A stretch of 64,000 nt of DNA from JAUNSR01 sp036655355 (GTDB taxonomy: Bacteria; Bacteroidota; Bacteroidia; Bacteroidales; JAUNSR01): contig JAVVQG010000009.1 of NCBI GenBank assembly GCA_036655355.1, forward strand, positions 104,656-168,655. The letters run 5' to 3'. Below are positions 35,092-43,100 of the stretch, one piece after another. The notes under the pieces were generated by a model. That model made no database searches. It worked only from the letters and a program-made list of their open reading frames with translations, and was not told where the DNA came from. The position numbers and the translations under genes are program-made. Numbering within the stretch: position 1 is the first letter of the stretch; every line of letters starts with the position of its first letter.

Positions 35092-36780
35092 TCAGTCCAT
35101 ACACTCTTTCGAAAGTTTCATCGCACAGAAATTCGGACCGCACATCGTACAGTAGTCCTCATCGTGCTTCGAACCCTCCTTATAATACTCCATGGCACGT
35201 TCCGGATCGAGTGAAAGATTAAACTGATCTTTCCAACGGAAATCAAAACGTGCCTTACTCAAGGCATAATCTCGCAATTCTGCTCCCGGATGTTGTTTTG
35301 CAAGGTCGGCCGCATGTGCTGCGATCTTGTAGGTGATGACTCCGTTACGGACATCTTCTTTATTGGGTAGTCCCAGATGTTCTTTCGGCGTAACATAACA
35401 CAACATCGCCGTACCGTACCAACCGATCTGAGCGGCACCGATAGCCGAAGTGATGTGATCGTAACCCGGAGCGATATCTGTGGTAAGAGGTCCTAACGTA
35501 TAGAACGGCGCCTCGTGACATGCTTTCAACTGACGATCCATATTTGCTCGGATCTTATGCATCGGCACATGACCGGGCCCCTCGATAATTACCTGAACGT
35601 TATGTTTCCATGCCTTTTCTGTTAAAATACCCAAGGTCTCCAGTTCCGCAAACTGAGCTTCGTCATTCGCATCGTGGATTGAACCGGGACGAAGTCCATC
35701 TCCCAACGACACTGCGACGTCGTATCTTTTAAGTATCTCACAGATCTCATCAAAACGATCGTACAAGAAGTTCTCCTTATTGAAGGTCTTACACCACTTG
35801 GTCATGATAGACCCTCCGCGGGAAACAATCCCGGTAAGACGTGTGAGTGAATGCGGAATATTTTCGAGCCGGACGCCCGCATGAATGGTGAAATAATCCA
35901 CACCCTGCTCAGCCTGTTCGATCAGCGTATCGCGGTAAATCTCCCACGTCAGCTCTTCGATGCGACCATTTACTTTCTCCAATGCCTGATAAATGGGAAC
36001 GGTTCCTACCGGTACCGGACAATTACGAATGATCCATTCGCGGGTTTCGTGAATGTGGTTTCCCGTCGAGAGATCCATTAGGGTATCTCCTCCCCAGCGA
36101 CAACTCCAAACTGCCTTCTCCACTTCCTCCTCGATACCGGATGACATCGCGGAATTTCCGATGTTGGTATTGATCTTTACAAGAAAATTCCGTCCGATAA
36201 TCATCGGCTCCGCTTCCGGGTGATTCACATTTGCCGGAATGATTGCTCTGCCGGCAGCGATTTCACTTCGTACGAATTCGGGCGTAATGTGCGATTCCAG
36301 TCCCAACTCGTGCAAATTCTGGTTCTCGCGGATCGCTACATATTCCATTTCCGGAGTGATGATTCCCTGGCGTGCATAGTAAAGCTGGGTAATCTGTTTT
36401 CCTTCGCGGGCACGGAAAGGCAATTTACAGTATTGAAAACGGATCGAATCCAATGACGCGTCAGCCAATCGCGCTTTGCCGTAATCGGATGAAATGGCGG
36501 AGAGTTGCTCAAGATCCCCGTTTTCCTTAATCCACGATTCACGGAGTGCGGGTAATCCTTTCCGCAGGTCTATCTCGATGGAGGGATCAGTATAGGGACC
36601 GCTGGTATCGTATACACAGATCGAGCCGTTCGACGAGCGATGTTTTACCCCATCGGTGACTTTCACCGAGTCCGTGAGTCGGATGCGACGCATGGCTACT
36701 TCAATGGGATGAATCTCTCCCTTGACATAAATTTTCTCTGAATTTGGAAAAGGACGACGGGTTACGTTATCTAATTTCAT
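35092..36780 (-). CDS. thiC: Phosphomethylpyrimidine synthase
   Basis: 562 residues, typical size. FTIHAGV, SRGGSIMTKWC, DGLRPGSIHDANDEAQFAELE, EGPGHVPMH and the C-terminal Fe-S motif CTMCGPNFC identify ThiC. It rearranges aminoimidazole ribotide to HMP-P with radical SAM chemistry. Between thiG (10 bp) and thiH (11 bp). Confidence 0.97.
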   Translation of the reverse strand: MKLDNVTRRPFPNSEKIYVKGEIHPIEVAMRRIRLTDSVKVTDGVKHRSSNGSICVYDTSGPYTDPSIEIDLRKGLPALRESWIKENGDLEQLSAISSDYGKARLADASLDSIRFQYCKLPFRAREGKQITQLYYARQGIITPEMEYVAIRENQNLHELGLESHITPEFVRSEIAAGRAIIPANVNHPEAEPMIIGRNFLVKINTNIGNSAMSSGIEEEVEKAVWSCRWGGDTLMDLSTGNHIHETREWIIRNCPVPVGTVPIYQALEKVNGRIEELTWEIYRDTLIEQAEQGVDYFTIHAGVRLENIPHSLTRLTGIVSRGGSIMTKWCKTFNKENFLYDRFDEICEILKRYDVAVSLGDGLRPGSIHDANDEAQFAELETLGILTEKAWKHNVQVIIEGPGHVPMHKIRANMDRQLKACHEAPFYTLGPLTTDIAPGYDHITSAIGAAQIGWYGTAMLCYVTPKEHLGLPNKEDVRNGVITYKIAAHAADLAKQHPGAELRDYALSKARFDFRWKDQFNLSLDPERAMEYYKEGSKHDEDYCTMCGPNFCAMKLSKECMD

Positions 36781-36790
36781 GGATGTTCAA

Positions 36791-37561
36791 TTAATCGTTA
36801 AGGAATGATGTTAACGGACTGCTCGCTTCAGCCTGCTCCGATTGCAAAGGTAAGCCCGCTTCGTAAGCTGCTCTTCCGCATGTTACTCCGAGTCGGAAGG
36901 CTTTCGCCATCTCCACGGGATTTCCGGCAACGGCAATGGCGGTATTTACCAAAACGGCGTCTGCTCCCAGCTCCATCGCCTCCACGGCATGAGACGGCGC
37001 TCCGATTCCCGCATCAACAATTACGGGCACGTTGCTCTGCTCAATGATAATACGCAGAAAATCACGGGTCAACAACCCTTTGTTTGTGCCGATCGGAGCC
37101 CCCAACGGCATCACAGCGGCAGCCCCCGCTTCTTCAAGTCGTTTACACAATACAGGGTCGGCCGGGATATAAGGCAAAATAACAAATCCTTCGCGCGCCA
37201 GTATCTCCGTAGCCTTTAGTGTTTCAATCGGATCGGGCAAAAGATAGCGCGGATCGGGGTGGATCTCCAGTTTCAGCCAATTCGTACCAAATGCCTCCCG
37301 TGCCATGCGTGCCGCAAAAACAGCCTCTTCTGCCGACCGTACGCCCGAAGTATTGGGTAACAGGTTGATGTGTGGGTGACGGATGTGTTGCAACATCGTA
37401 TCATGAGCATCATCCAAATGGATCCGTTTCATGGCTACCGTAACCATCTCCGTTCCGGAAGCTAGGATCGCTTCCTCCATCACACTGTCAGAACTGAATT
37501 TTCCGGTTCCTAGAAAAAGACGGGAGTTGAATTCCTTTCCCGCGATAATTAGTTTGTTCAT
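36791..37561 (-). CDS. thiG: Thiazole synthase
   Basis: 256 residues. GTGKFSSDSVMEEAI, VTVAMKR, NTSGVRSAEEAVFAARMARE, KLEIHPDPRYLLPDP, VMPLGAPIGTNKGL and VDAGIGAPSHAVEAMELGADAVLVNTAIA are ThiG signatures. Condenses deoxyxylulose-5-phosphate, dehydroglycine and ThiS thiocarboxylate. A structured repeat ends exactly at its ATG. Confidence 0.96.
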   Translation of the reverse strand: MNKLIIAGKEFNSRLFLGTGKFSSDSVMEEAILASGTEMVTVAMKRIHLDDAHDTMLQHIRHPHINLLPNTSGVRSAEEAVFAARMAREAFGTNWLKLEIHPDPRYLLPDPIETLKATEILAREGFVILPYIPADPVLCKRLEEAGAAAVMPLGAPIGTNKGLLTRDFLRIIIEQSNVPVIVDAGIGAPSHAVEAMELGADAVLVNTAIAVAGNPVEMAKAFRLGVTCGRAAYEAGLPLQSEQAEASSPLTSFLND

Positions 37562-37644
37562 TTGTATATATTCTATTTTTTTACATTAAGGTCAAATGCG
37601 CCATCTATATATCTGTGGTTTTGGCATCTCATCTTTCAGAGAGC
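37559..37644 (-). repeat. Intercistronic structured repeat, copy 2 (5'-truncated)
   Basis: About 86 bp with the conserved 3' half: atagatggcgcatttgacct, then taatgtaaaaaaatagaata, ending at the thiG ATG. The hairpin region ctgaaagatgag overlaps the last codons of thiE, so the thiE tail (LSER and stop) is written in repeat sequence. The 5' arm of the outer stem is not conserved here. Confidence 0.7.
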
Positions 37645-38249
37645 ACTTGAATAAGTCGTTTTGTTTCCGCTTTCGGATCGACTGCACTCAGAATCGAAGA
37701 GGATAAAGCTACTCCGGCAACACCCGTTTCAAGCAGGGCGTGAAAATCACGATCGCGTAATCCGCCGATGGCAATCACCGGAACTTCCAGTTGTAGTTTT
37801 TTACAGTTCTCCAGAACCGACCGATACCCTTCCAATCCGAGAACGGGACTCAATTTCTTTTTTGTTTCCGTGAATCGATAAGGACCTAGTCCGATATAAT
37901 CGACTCCCTTAGCTGCTAGAAGTTGGACATCGGCGAATGTATTTGCAGTACCCCCGATTATTTTATCTTTGCCAAGAACGATTCTGGCTTTCTCAGGATC
38001 CATGTCCTCCTTACCCAAATGAACGCCGTCAGCGTCTGCCATCAGACAGATATCCACGTGATCATCGATGATCAGGGTGGCGCCAAAATCCCAACACAGC
38101 CGTTTCAACACAATGGCGTTGCGCAGTATTTCATCGTGTGGAGCTGTTTTCATCCGAAGTTGGATCCAGCGACATCCTCCTTGCAGCGCAAGAAGTGCAC
38201 CCTGAATCGTATCGTATCGGTCTGTTTGATGTGTTATGAATTGAAGCAT
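37629..38249 (-). CDS. thiE: Thiamine-phosphate synthase
   Basis: 206 residues. WIQLRMK, DDHVDICLMADADGVHLGKEDMD, DYIGLGPYRFTETKK and PVIAIGGLRDRDFHALLETGVAGVALSSSIL match ThiE, which joins HMP-PP and THZ-P. The DGVHLGKEDM motif is the pyrophosphate-binding one. Its C-terminus runs into a dispersed repeat. Upstream in the same operon lies a second ThiE-like protein. Confidence 0.93.
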   Translation of the reverse strand: MLQFITHQTDRYDTIQGALLALQGGCRWIQLRMKTAPHDEILRNAIVLKRLCWDFGATLIIDDHVDICLMADADGVHLGKEDMDPEKARIVLGKDKIIGGTANTFADVQLLAAKGVDYIGLGPYRFTETKKKLSPVLGLEGYRSVLENCKKLQLEVPVIAIGGLRDRDFHALLETGVAGVALSSSILSAVDPKAETKRLIQVLSER

Positions 38250-38265
38250 TGTAATGATTGTTTAA

Positions 38266-38871
38266 TTATTTAATGTGATTGCATTCCCGCTGCAATTGAA
38301 GGAAACGGTCAAAAAGCAACCGACTGTCCTGTCCCACTCCCTCCCAAAGAGCCCCAAGTACAGCTACCCCGCCGAATCCCAAAGAGCGTACGCTTGAGAT
38401 GTTATTCTTGTTAATGCCTCCCAATGCAATCACACGATCGTGAAGAACACCTACTTCAAACGCCTGATGCAGTTCCAGTTCCGTGAATCCGCTTTTATAA
38501 CCAATTTTGGAAATGCTGTCGAAAAGGGGACTCAGAAAAACGTACCCGGCAACCTGTTCGGAATAACGGGTAATTTCAGCGAATGAATGACAAGAACAAC
38601 TGTAAGGATTTCTGCCGTTCTGATGTTGAATGTTCCGACGGTTCAAATGAATACCGGCAAGGGCATAGCGATCCGCCAACTCATAATGATCGTGAATCAC
38701 GATACGCGGATGCCATTGCGCGGGAATACGATCCAAAAGAAAGCTCAGCTCTGCAGCCGAAGCGCCGGGTTTCCGAAGATGCAACCGATATAAGCCGTTT
38801 TCAAAGAGTACGCGAAGCAATTCAGCTTCGTTCATCAGGAAATCAGGTGTGGTGATGACAATAAGTTTCAT
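38266..38871 (-). CDS. ThiE/TenI-like thiamine phosphate synthase paralogue
   Basis: 201 residues from MKLIVITTPDFLMNEAELLR at 38871; the longer frame overlaps thiS. Contains LHLRKPGASAAEL, IHDHYELADRYALAGIHLNRRN, GYVFLSPLFDSISKIGYKSGF and VIALGGINKNNISSVRSLGFGGVAVLGALW. Less canonical than the neighbouring ThiE (HLNRRN replaces HLGxxD), which is typical of TenI-like thiazole tautomerases. Either a second synthase or a tautomerase for the carboxythiazole product of ThiG. Confidence 0.82.
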   Translation of the reverse strand: MKLIVITTPDFLMNEAELLRVLFENGLYRLHLRKPGASAAELSFLLDRIPAQWHPRIVIHDHYELADRYALAGIHLNRRNIQHQNGRNPYSCSCHSFAEITRYSEQVAGYVFLSPLFDSISKIGYKSGFTELELHQAFEVGVLHDRVIALGGINKNNISSVRSLGFGGVAVLGALWEGVGQDSRLLFDRFLQLQRECNHIK

Positions 38872-38875
38872 ACCC

Positions 38876-39076
38876 CTAACCTCCACAAGTGGCTTTGATA
38901 ACAATTACCTCATCACCGGCAACCAATTTTGTTTCATCCCATTTTACCTTGGAGATGACCTGCTGATTAACAGCTACTGCCACTCCGATAGCAGGGAGAT
39001 CCAATTGTGTCATTAACTCGGTTACGGTACTATTTTCATGTATCGTTTGCTTTACGCCGTTTACGTCTATTTCCAT
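38876..39076 (-). CDS. thiS: Sulfur carrier protein ThiS
   Basis: 66 residues from MEIDVNGVKQTIHENSTVTE at 39076, beta-grasp fold with the essential C-terminal Gly-Gly (IKATCGG). Adenylated by ThiF and converted to a thiocarboxylate for ThiG. 8 bp after thiD. Confidence 0.95.
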   Translation of the reverse strand: MEIDVNGVKQTIHENSTVTELMTQLDLPAIGVAVAVNQQVISKVKWDETKLVAGDEVIVIKATCGG

Positions 39077-39084
39077 AATAAATA

Positions 39085-39915
39085 TCATTTGATGACCAAG
39101 GGCCGGGGGTTAAAGAAATGGTTGAGAGGTCCATGTCCGGCGCCAACATATACGTCCGCACCGGCTTCAATAGCATCGTGAACATACTTTTTAGCCTTTT
39201 GTACTGATTCAGAAAGGGTGAAGCCCAGCGCAAGAAATGCTGTTATGGCTGAAGATAATGTACATCCCGTTCCATGCGTATTCATCGTATCCACAGTAGA
39301 TTCACTCAGAAAAACCGGTTCCTTACCACTTTCCATAAGTACATCCGTCTTCATCGTCCCATCCAAATGCCCCCCTTTCATTAAAACGGCGTTACACCCT
39401 ACCTCCAAAAGGTGGGTTCCGGCTTGACACAATGAGTCGACGGAATCCACTGGGATACCGCTCAAAAGAGCCGCTTCGGCACAATTGGGAGTTAAAAGCG
39501 TGATCAGGGGAAACAGATCCGAGCGGATCAGTTCAATGGTTTCCTGTTCAATTAATGAATCACCGCTGGTGGCAATCATCACAGGATCGAGTACGATTGA
39601 TTGAATGGGGAAAAGTGACAAGAGACGGTGAACCACCTCGACACATTGAGGAGAATGGAGCATGCCCAGTTTCAGTGCGTCAATCCGAAAATCGGAACAA
39701 ACCGCGGAAATCTGTGATTCAATAATTTGAGGATGAATGGCTTGAATGGCCTGTACGCCGCAGGTGTTCTGGGCGGTGACGGCTGTAATAACGGATGCTC
39801 CGTATACGCCCAAAGAGGAGAATGTTTTCAGGTCGGCCTGTATTCCGGCTCCACCGCCACTGTCGGAACCGGCGATTGTGAGAGCTGTAGGATATCGCTT
39901 CTGTTTCATTTTCAA
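39085..39915 (-). CDS. thiD: Hydroxymethylpyrimidine (phosphate) kinase
   Basis: 276 residues. ALTIAGSDSGGGAGIQADLKTFSSLGVYGASVITAVTAQNT at the N-terminus, DPVMIATSGDSLIE, NCAEAALLSG and NTHGTGCTLSSAITA (anion hole and catalytic Cys/Asp region) identify ThiD. First gene of the thi operon, directly below the TPP riboswitch; a second ATG two codons in (MKQKR) is also possible. Confidence 0.95.
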   Translation of the reverse strand: MKMKQKRYPTALTIAGSDSGGGAGIQADLKTFSSLGVYGASVITAVTAQNTCGVQAIQAIHPQIIESQISAVCSDFRIDALKLGMLHSPQCVEVVHRLLSLFPIQSIVLDPVMIATSGDSLIEQETIELIRSDLFPLITLLTPNCAEAALLSGIPVDSVDSLCQAGTHLLEVGCNAVLMKGGHLDGTMKTDVLMESGKEPVFLSESTVDTMNTHGTGCTLSSAITAFLALGFTLSESVQKAKKYVHDAIEAGADVYVGAGHGPLNHFFNPRPLVIK

Positions 39916-39973
39916 ATGGATATTGAAACAAGAAGGTACTCTCCCCCCATAAAGAGGAGTAATATCCGTTCAA

Positions 39974-40058
39974 CAACAATCCCTCCGGCGGCATTATCCG
40001 CTTCAGGTTCATAGGGTATAATCTCAGCATTTCCAGAGTTGGAAAGCACCCCCTTGTT
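39974..40058 (-). promoter_or_regulatory. TPP riboswitch (THI element)
   Basis: On the minus strand: ggggtgctttccaactctgg, aaatgctgagattataccct, atgaacctgaagcggataat and gccgccggagggattgttg. These contain the invariant CTGAGA, TACCC, GAACCTGA and GGATAATGCCG blocks of the thiamine pyrophosphate riboswitch. It precedes thiD by about 60 nt and should repress the whole thi operon when TPP is plentiful. A possible expression-platform hairpin (TACTC..GAGTA) lies at about 39935-39960. Confidence 0.96.
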
Positions 40059-40112
40059 TCAGATTGGCAACAAAAGAACAAATGTTTTTTCTAATTAGCA
40101 AACAAATCCTAT

Positions 40113-40712
40113 TTATTGTGAACTATTAATCCGACTGATGAAGTTAGAAATCAATCTTTCTCCACAATTGGATATAATTGATTCGGGATGAAACTGCACT
40201 CCGAAAATCGGGTGACTTTTGTGACTCATTGCCATTACATTATGCGATTCGTCAACTCCCGTGATATAAAAAGAAGATTCAACCGAAGCGGCTTCAACAA
40301 CCCACGAATGGTATCGCCCGATGAAGCAATCGGCGCCGTATTGCTCTGAGATGCCGTGAAGTAGCGAGTCATCGGGAATTAAAATTGACAAACGGGATTT
40401 AAAGCCATGCAACGGTGCTTCCAGTTGCCTTACTTCACCACCCGCATACGCAGCGATAGCTTGATGGCCCAGACAAACGCCTAATAACACGTGTGAATTC
40501 CAGCATCTGCCGATAAGGTCCATCATATGCGGATATTCAGATGGGACTCCTCCCCCCGGCGAAAGCAGGATGCCATGATACCCCCTCTCTATTCCATCGT
40601 AGAGATCAGACTCGCAAACCACATCGGCTTCAATTTTTCCTCGTAACATCTCAACCAGATTATAGACAAATGAGTCGTTATTATCTACGATCAGCACTTT
40701 TCTTATTTGCAT
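40113..40712 (-). CDS. pabA: Aminodeoxychorismate synthase glutaminase component
   Basis: 199 residues, class I glutamine amidotransferase: DNNDSFVYNL at the N-terminus, GVCLGHQAIA (catalytic Cys) near residue 78, and FGVQFHPESI (His-Glu) near residue 172. Sequence alone cannot fully separate PabA from TrpG, but the pabB and pabC genes directly upstream make PabA the better call. Third gene of the pab operon. Confidence 0.9.
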   Translation of the reverse strand: MQIRKVLIVDNNDSFVYNLVEMLRGKIEADVVCESDLYDGIERGYHGILLSPGGGVPSEYPHMMDLIGRCWNSHVLLGVCLGHQAIAAYAGGEVRQLEAPLHGFKSRLSILIPDDSLLHGISEQYGADCFIGRYHSWVVEAASVESSFYITGVDESHNVMAMSHKSHPIFGVQFHPESIISNCGERLISNFISRINSSQ

Positions 40713-40760
40713 ATACTGTAATTAATTATAAATAAAACAATTGACCCTTCGCTCTATCCT

Positions 40761-41348
40761 TTATAAAATATGCGATCTGTCAATGTAAATTTCATCTTCG
40801 AGATCAATCATCGCGTTTACCAACCGAATTCTTTCACAATTGTGCAAGATATTTCGGTCAATCGGCGCCTCCCGGATCACACCTCGATCAAGTAAGCGTT
40901 GGCGAGCCGTACCGGAAAGCAACGGATGAAGCGGAGTCAGAAGTTCTCCCGACGGCGTTTCTACAACTACGTTACAAAAGGAGGTGTCGGTAAGGAATCC
41001 TTTTTTGCAGATTAATACATCATCACACGAACCGCGCAATGCAAAAAGTGCATTCAGTTCCTCCCTCCGAGCATATTTAAGTGAATAATCAATTTCACCT
41101 CCTTCGATCATACGAAGGGAAGTTATTCGGGGCAATTGGTAGGGTGTAACCGAATACTCCAGAATTCCGCAATCATTATAAACGAATCGGAATTTACTTC
41201 TTGCTTCGGGCAATTGGTTCGCAAAGCCAACCAATTCACTTAAAATCAGGTCACAATTCTTTGCTCCCACACTCCGCCGTATTCGTTTGCAATGATACTC
41301 CAGGTGGTGTAACTCACCAAACTCGGCTCGAATCGATTCAATATACAT
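40761..41348 (-). CDS. pabC: Class IV aminotransferase, probable 4-amino-4-deoxychorismate lyase
   Basis: 195 residues, shorter than most PabC (~260). N-terminal FGELHHLEYHCKRIRRSV, YSLKYARREELNAL (PLP Lys region), LICKKGFLTDTSFCNVVVE and LTPLHPLLSGTARQRLLDRGVI are class IV aminotransferase features. Sits between pabB (5 bp) and pabA (48 bp), so the lyase that releases p-aminobenzoate and pyruvate is the natural role. Confidence 0.82.
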   Translation of the reverse strand: MYIESIRAEFGELHHLEYHCKRIRRSVGAKNCDLILSELVGFANQLPEARSKFRFVYNDCGILEYSVTPYQLPRITSLRMIEGGEIDYSLKYARREELNALFALRGSCDDVLICKKGFLTDTSFCNVVVETPSGELLTPLHPLLSGTARQRLLDRGVIREAPIDRNILHNCERIRLVNAMIDLEDEIYIDRSHIL

Positions 41349-41353
41349 AATCC

Positions 41354-42397
41354 TCAGCTTTGAAAAGGTAAATACACTTTTTCCAATACTTCCTCGTATT
41401 CACTCCGGCAATCACTGTTGATGGTTATACCTCCACCACTTCTGAAATAGCGTTGCGGAATTGGTGACGAATCACACTTCTCCTCTTCGATGAAGCGGAT
41501 TAAAACCGCAGAATCGAGTTGTTCTCCATCAAAATACCCCATCACACCACAATAGAAGCCGCGTTTCTCTTGTTCAGCCCGTGCTATTAACGCCACCGTA
41601 GAAGGTTTAGGCGCTCCGGTGATCGATCCGGCAGGTAATAGTTGGAATAAGATGTCACCCAAATCGCAATTAAACAGTTTTCCACTGATCTCGGAAGATG
41701 CTTGATAAATGCTTCCCGAACTTGTTTTTACTTCATCCAGATAACGGAATCGATCCACGCGGACCTGACAGGCTACTCGACTCACGTCACTTCGGATCAG
41801 ATCCACAACCGTATAATGCTCCGATTTCTCCTTAAAATCAGACAGTAACAGATCTCTAGCATTCGGAAGTTCGGCGTTGATGGTACCTTTCATCGGATAA
41901 GAAAAAACCACTCCGTTTTGCACTTTCACAAAAGTCTCGGGAGAGAAACAGACAAATCGTTCCGGCACCATAATCGCATAAGGCGAATTGCTGCGGTGAA
42001 ATATCTCTTCAAGCGTATAGTTTGTCTCGATGGGGGTTTTAACCGTTAGATTAGCTAGAAAGGAATCGCCTCTTTTTAATCCTTCTTGAATGGTTGTGAA
42101 CTTCCGCTCATAGGTGGAATATTCTAAAGGAGATTTACTGAAATGCATTTTTTTCGGATCAGCATCCTTTTTAAGAACATTGGATCTCTCTACAACTCGA
42201 ATTGCATTGGATACCTCTCCAACTCGCCACAAAACGGTATTTTGATTGAGGGGATGCTCTATAAATAGAGCCTCTTCCATCTCATAATCAACGGCAAAAA
42301 GAAATGGAGTTTTACTTTTCACCGCACTGTTCATTTTATCTTTAAGCTCTTCTGCCTTAATCATATCTACAATATTCTGCCTTCCCTTGATTATCAT
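41354..42397 (-). CDS. pabB: Aminodeoxychorismate synthase component I
   Basis: 347 residues. Chorismate-binding core: GDSFLANLTVKTPIE, FVCFSPETFVKV, PMKGTINAELPNA, EHYTVVDLIRSDVSRVA, LLPAGSITGAPKPSTVALIARAEQEKRGFYCGVMGYFDG, YFRSGGGITINSD. It lacks the ~100-residue N-terminal extension of long forms, as in other Bacteroidota. First gene of pabB-pabC-pabA; makes aminodeoxychorismate for folate. Confidence 0.92.
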   Translation of the reverse strand: MIIKGRQNIVDMIKAEELKDKMNSAVKSKTPFLFAVDYEMEEALFIEHPLNQNTVLWRVGEVSNAIRVVERSNVLKKDADPKKMHFSKSPLEYSTYERKFTTIQEGLKRGDSFLANLTVKTPIETNYTLEEIFHRSNSPYAIMVPERFVCFSPETFVKVQNGVVFSYPMKGTINAELPNARDLLLSDFKEKSEHYTVVDLIRSDVSRVACQVRVDRFRYLDEVKTSSGSIYQASSEISGKLFNCDLGDILFQLLPAGSITGAPKPSTVALIARAEQEKRGFYCGVMGYFDGEQLDSAVLIRFIEEEKCDSSPIPQRYFRSGGGITINSDCRSEYEEVLEKVYLPFQS

Positions 42398-42413
42398 TCC
42401 TGAAAAGGAAGTT

Positions 42414-42421
42414 CAAAAATA
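42414..42421 (-). promoter_or_regulatory. Bacteroidota -7 promoter element (pab operon)
   Basis: TATTTTTG on the minus strand, 17 bp upstream of the pabB ATG, implying a very short leader. Confidence 0.6.
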
Positions 42422-42768
42422 GATAATTAATTCAACCCGGAAATGTTAAACTTTACCTTGTCTAAATTTTCACCAAGATAATTCAATAGGCATGTATCCC
42501 TAAACTTAGATACTCTGTTATCCAATAAGAGAGGAGGCAATGACTCAGTTGTGTTGGGCTACCTAAAAACAAGATACTCATGGGTGAAACGAATTTATAA
42601 GTTAATGTTATACTAGACCAGAACTAGTAAAAATTAATATTAATCGAGTCAACTTCTGCCATCGTTAAGGCTAAGACCTGTCAACTAACATCGTTAAACA
42701 TCGGATGCATGGGTGTCGTTTCCAAGGGAAAAGGGGAAAAGTAGCTCCCTGAAGCATTAAATATAATT

Positions 42769-42916
42769 ATTCAGAGCTTTGAAGCACGCCATTCAGTACT
42801 CTGAAGCGCGCTATTCAGTGCTTTGAAGCACGCCATTCAGTACTCTGAAGCACGCCATTCAGTACTCTGAAGCACGCCATTCAGTGCTCTGAAGCACGCC
42901 ATTCAGTGCTCTGAAG
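42769..42916. repeat. 22-bp tandem repeat array, ~6.7 units
   Basis: Six full 22-bp units from 42769 and a 16-bp partial unit to 42916, with core ctgaagcacgccattcag. Units differ at few positions (gtactct, gtgctct, gagcttt). CTGAA/TTCAG in each unit is a short dyad, so the array could form successive small hairpins. No spacers, so it is not CRISPR. Confidence 0.9.
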
Positions 42917-43100
42917 AAGAAAAAATGCTGCTTCTTCTAACAAAAAAACTCTTTCCATTCAGAAAATTTCCTTTAATACGCTTTTAGAAAATCCTGGCGT
43001 TCAAAAATTTGAAGGAAATTTAAATTAATATGAGCCTTTTATGCTTAATGTTTGTTGTAACATAAAATCGTTTTAAAAATCATTTTATTCTATACAATCT

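Larger units (their letters stand above)
42398..43100. other. Divergent intergenic region with 22-bp tandem array
   Basis: 703 bp between pabB and the patatin/BamA gene. Contains the pab promoter, a 22-bp tandem repeat (42769-42916), a short dyad CTAG..CTAG near 42614, and otherwise A/T-rich sequence. No convincing open frame. Large for this compact window. Confidence 0.6.

Noticed and set aside
42769..42916. CRISPR array
   Set aside because: 22-bp units are directly adjacent with no variable spacers, and no cas genes are nearby.
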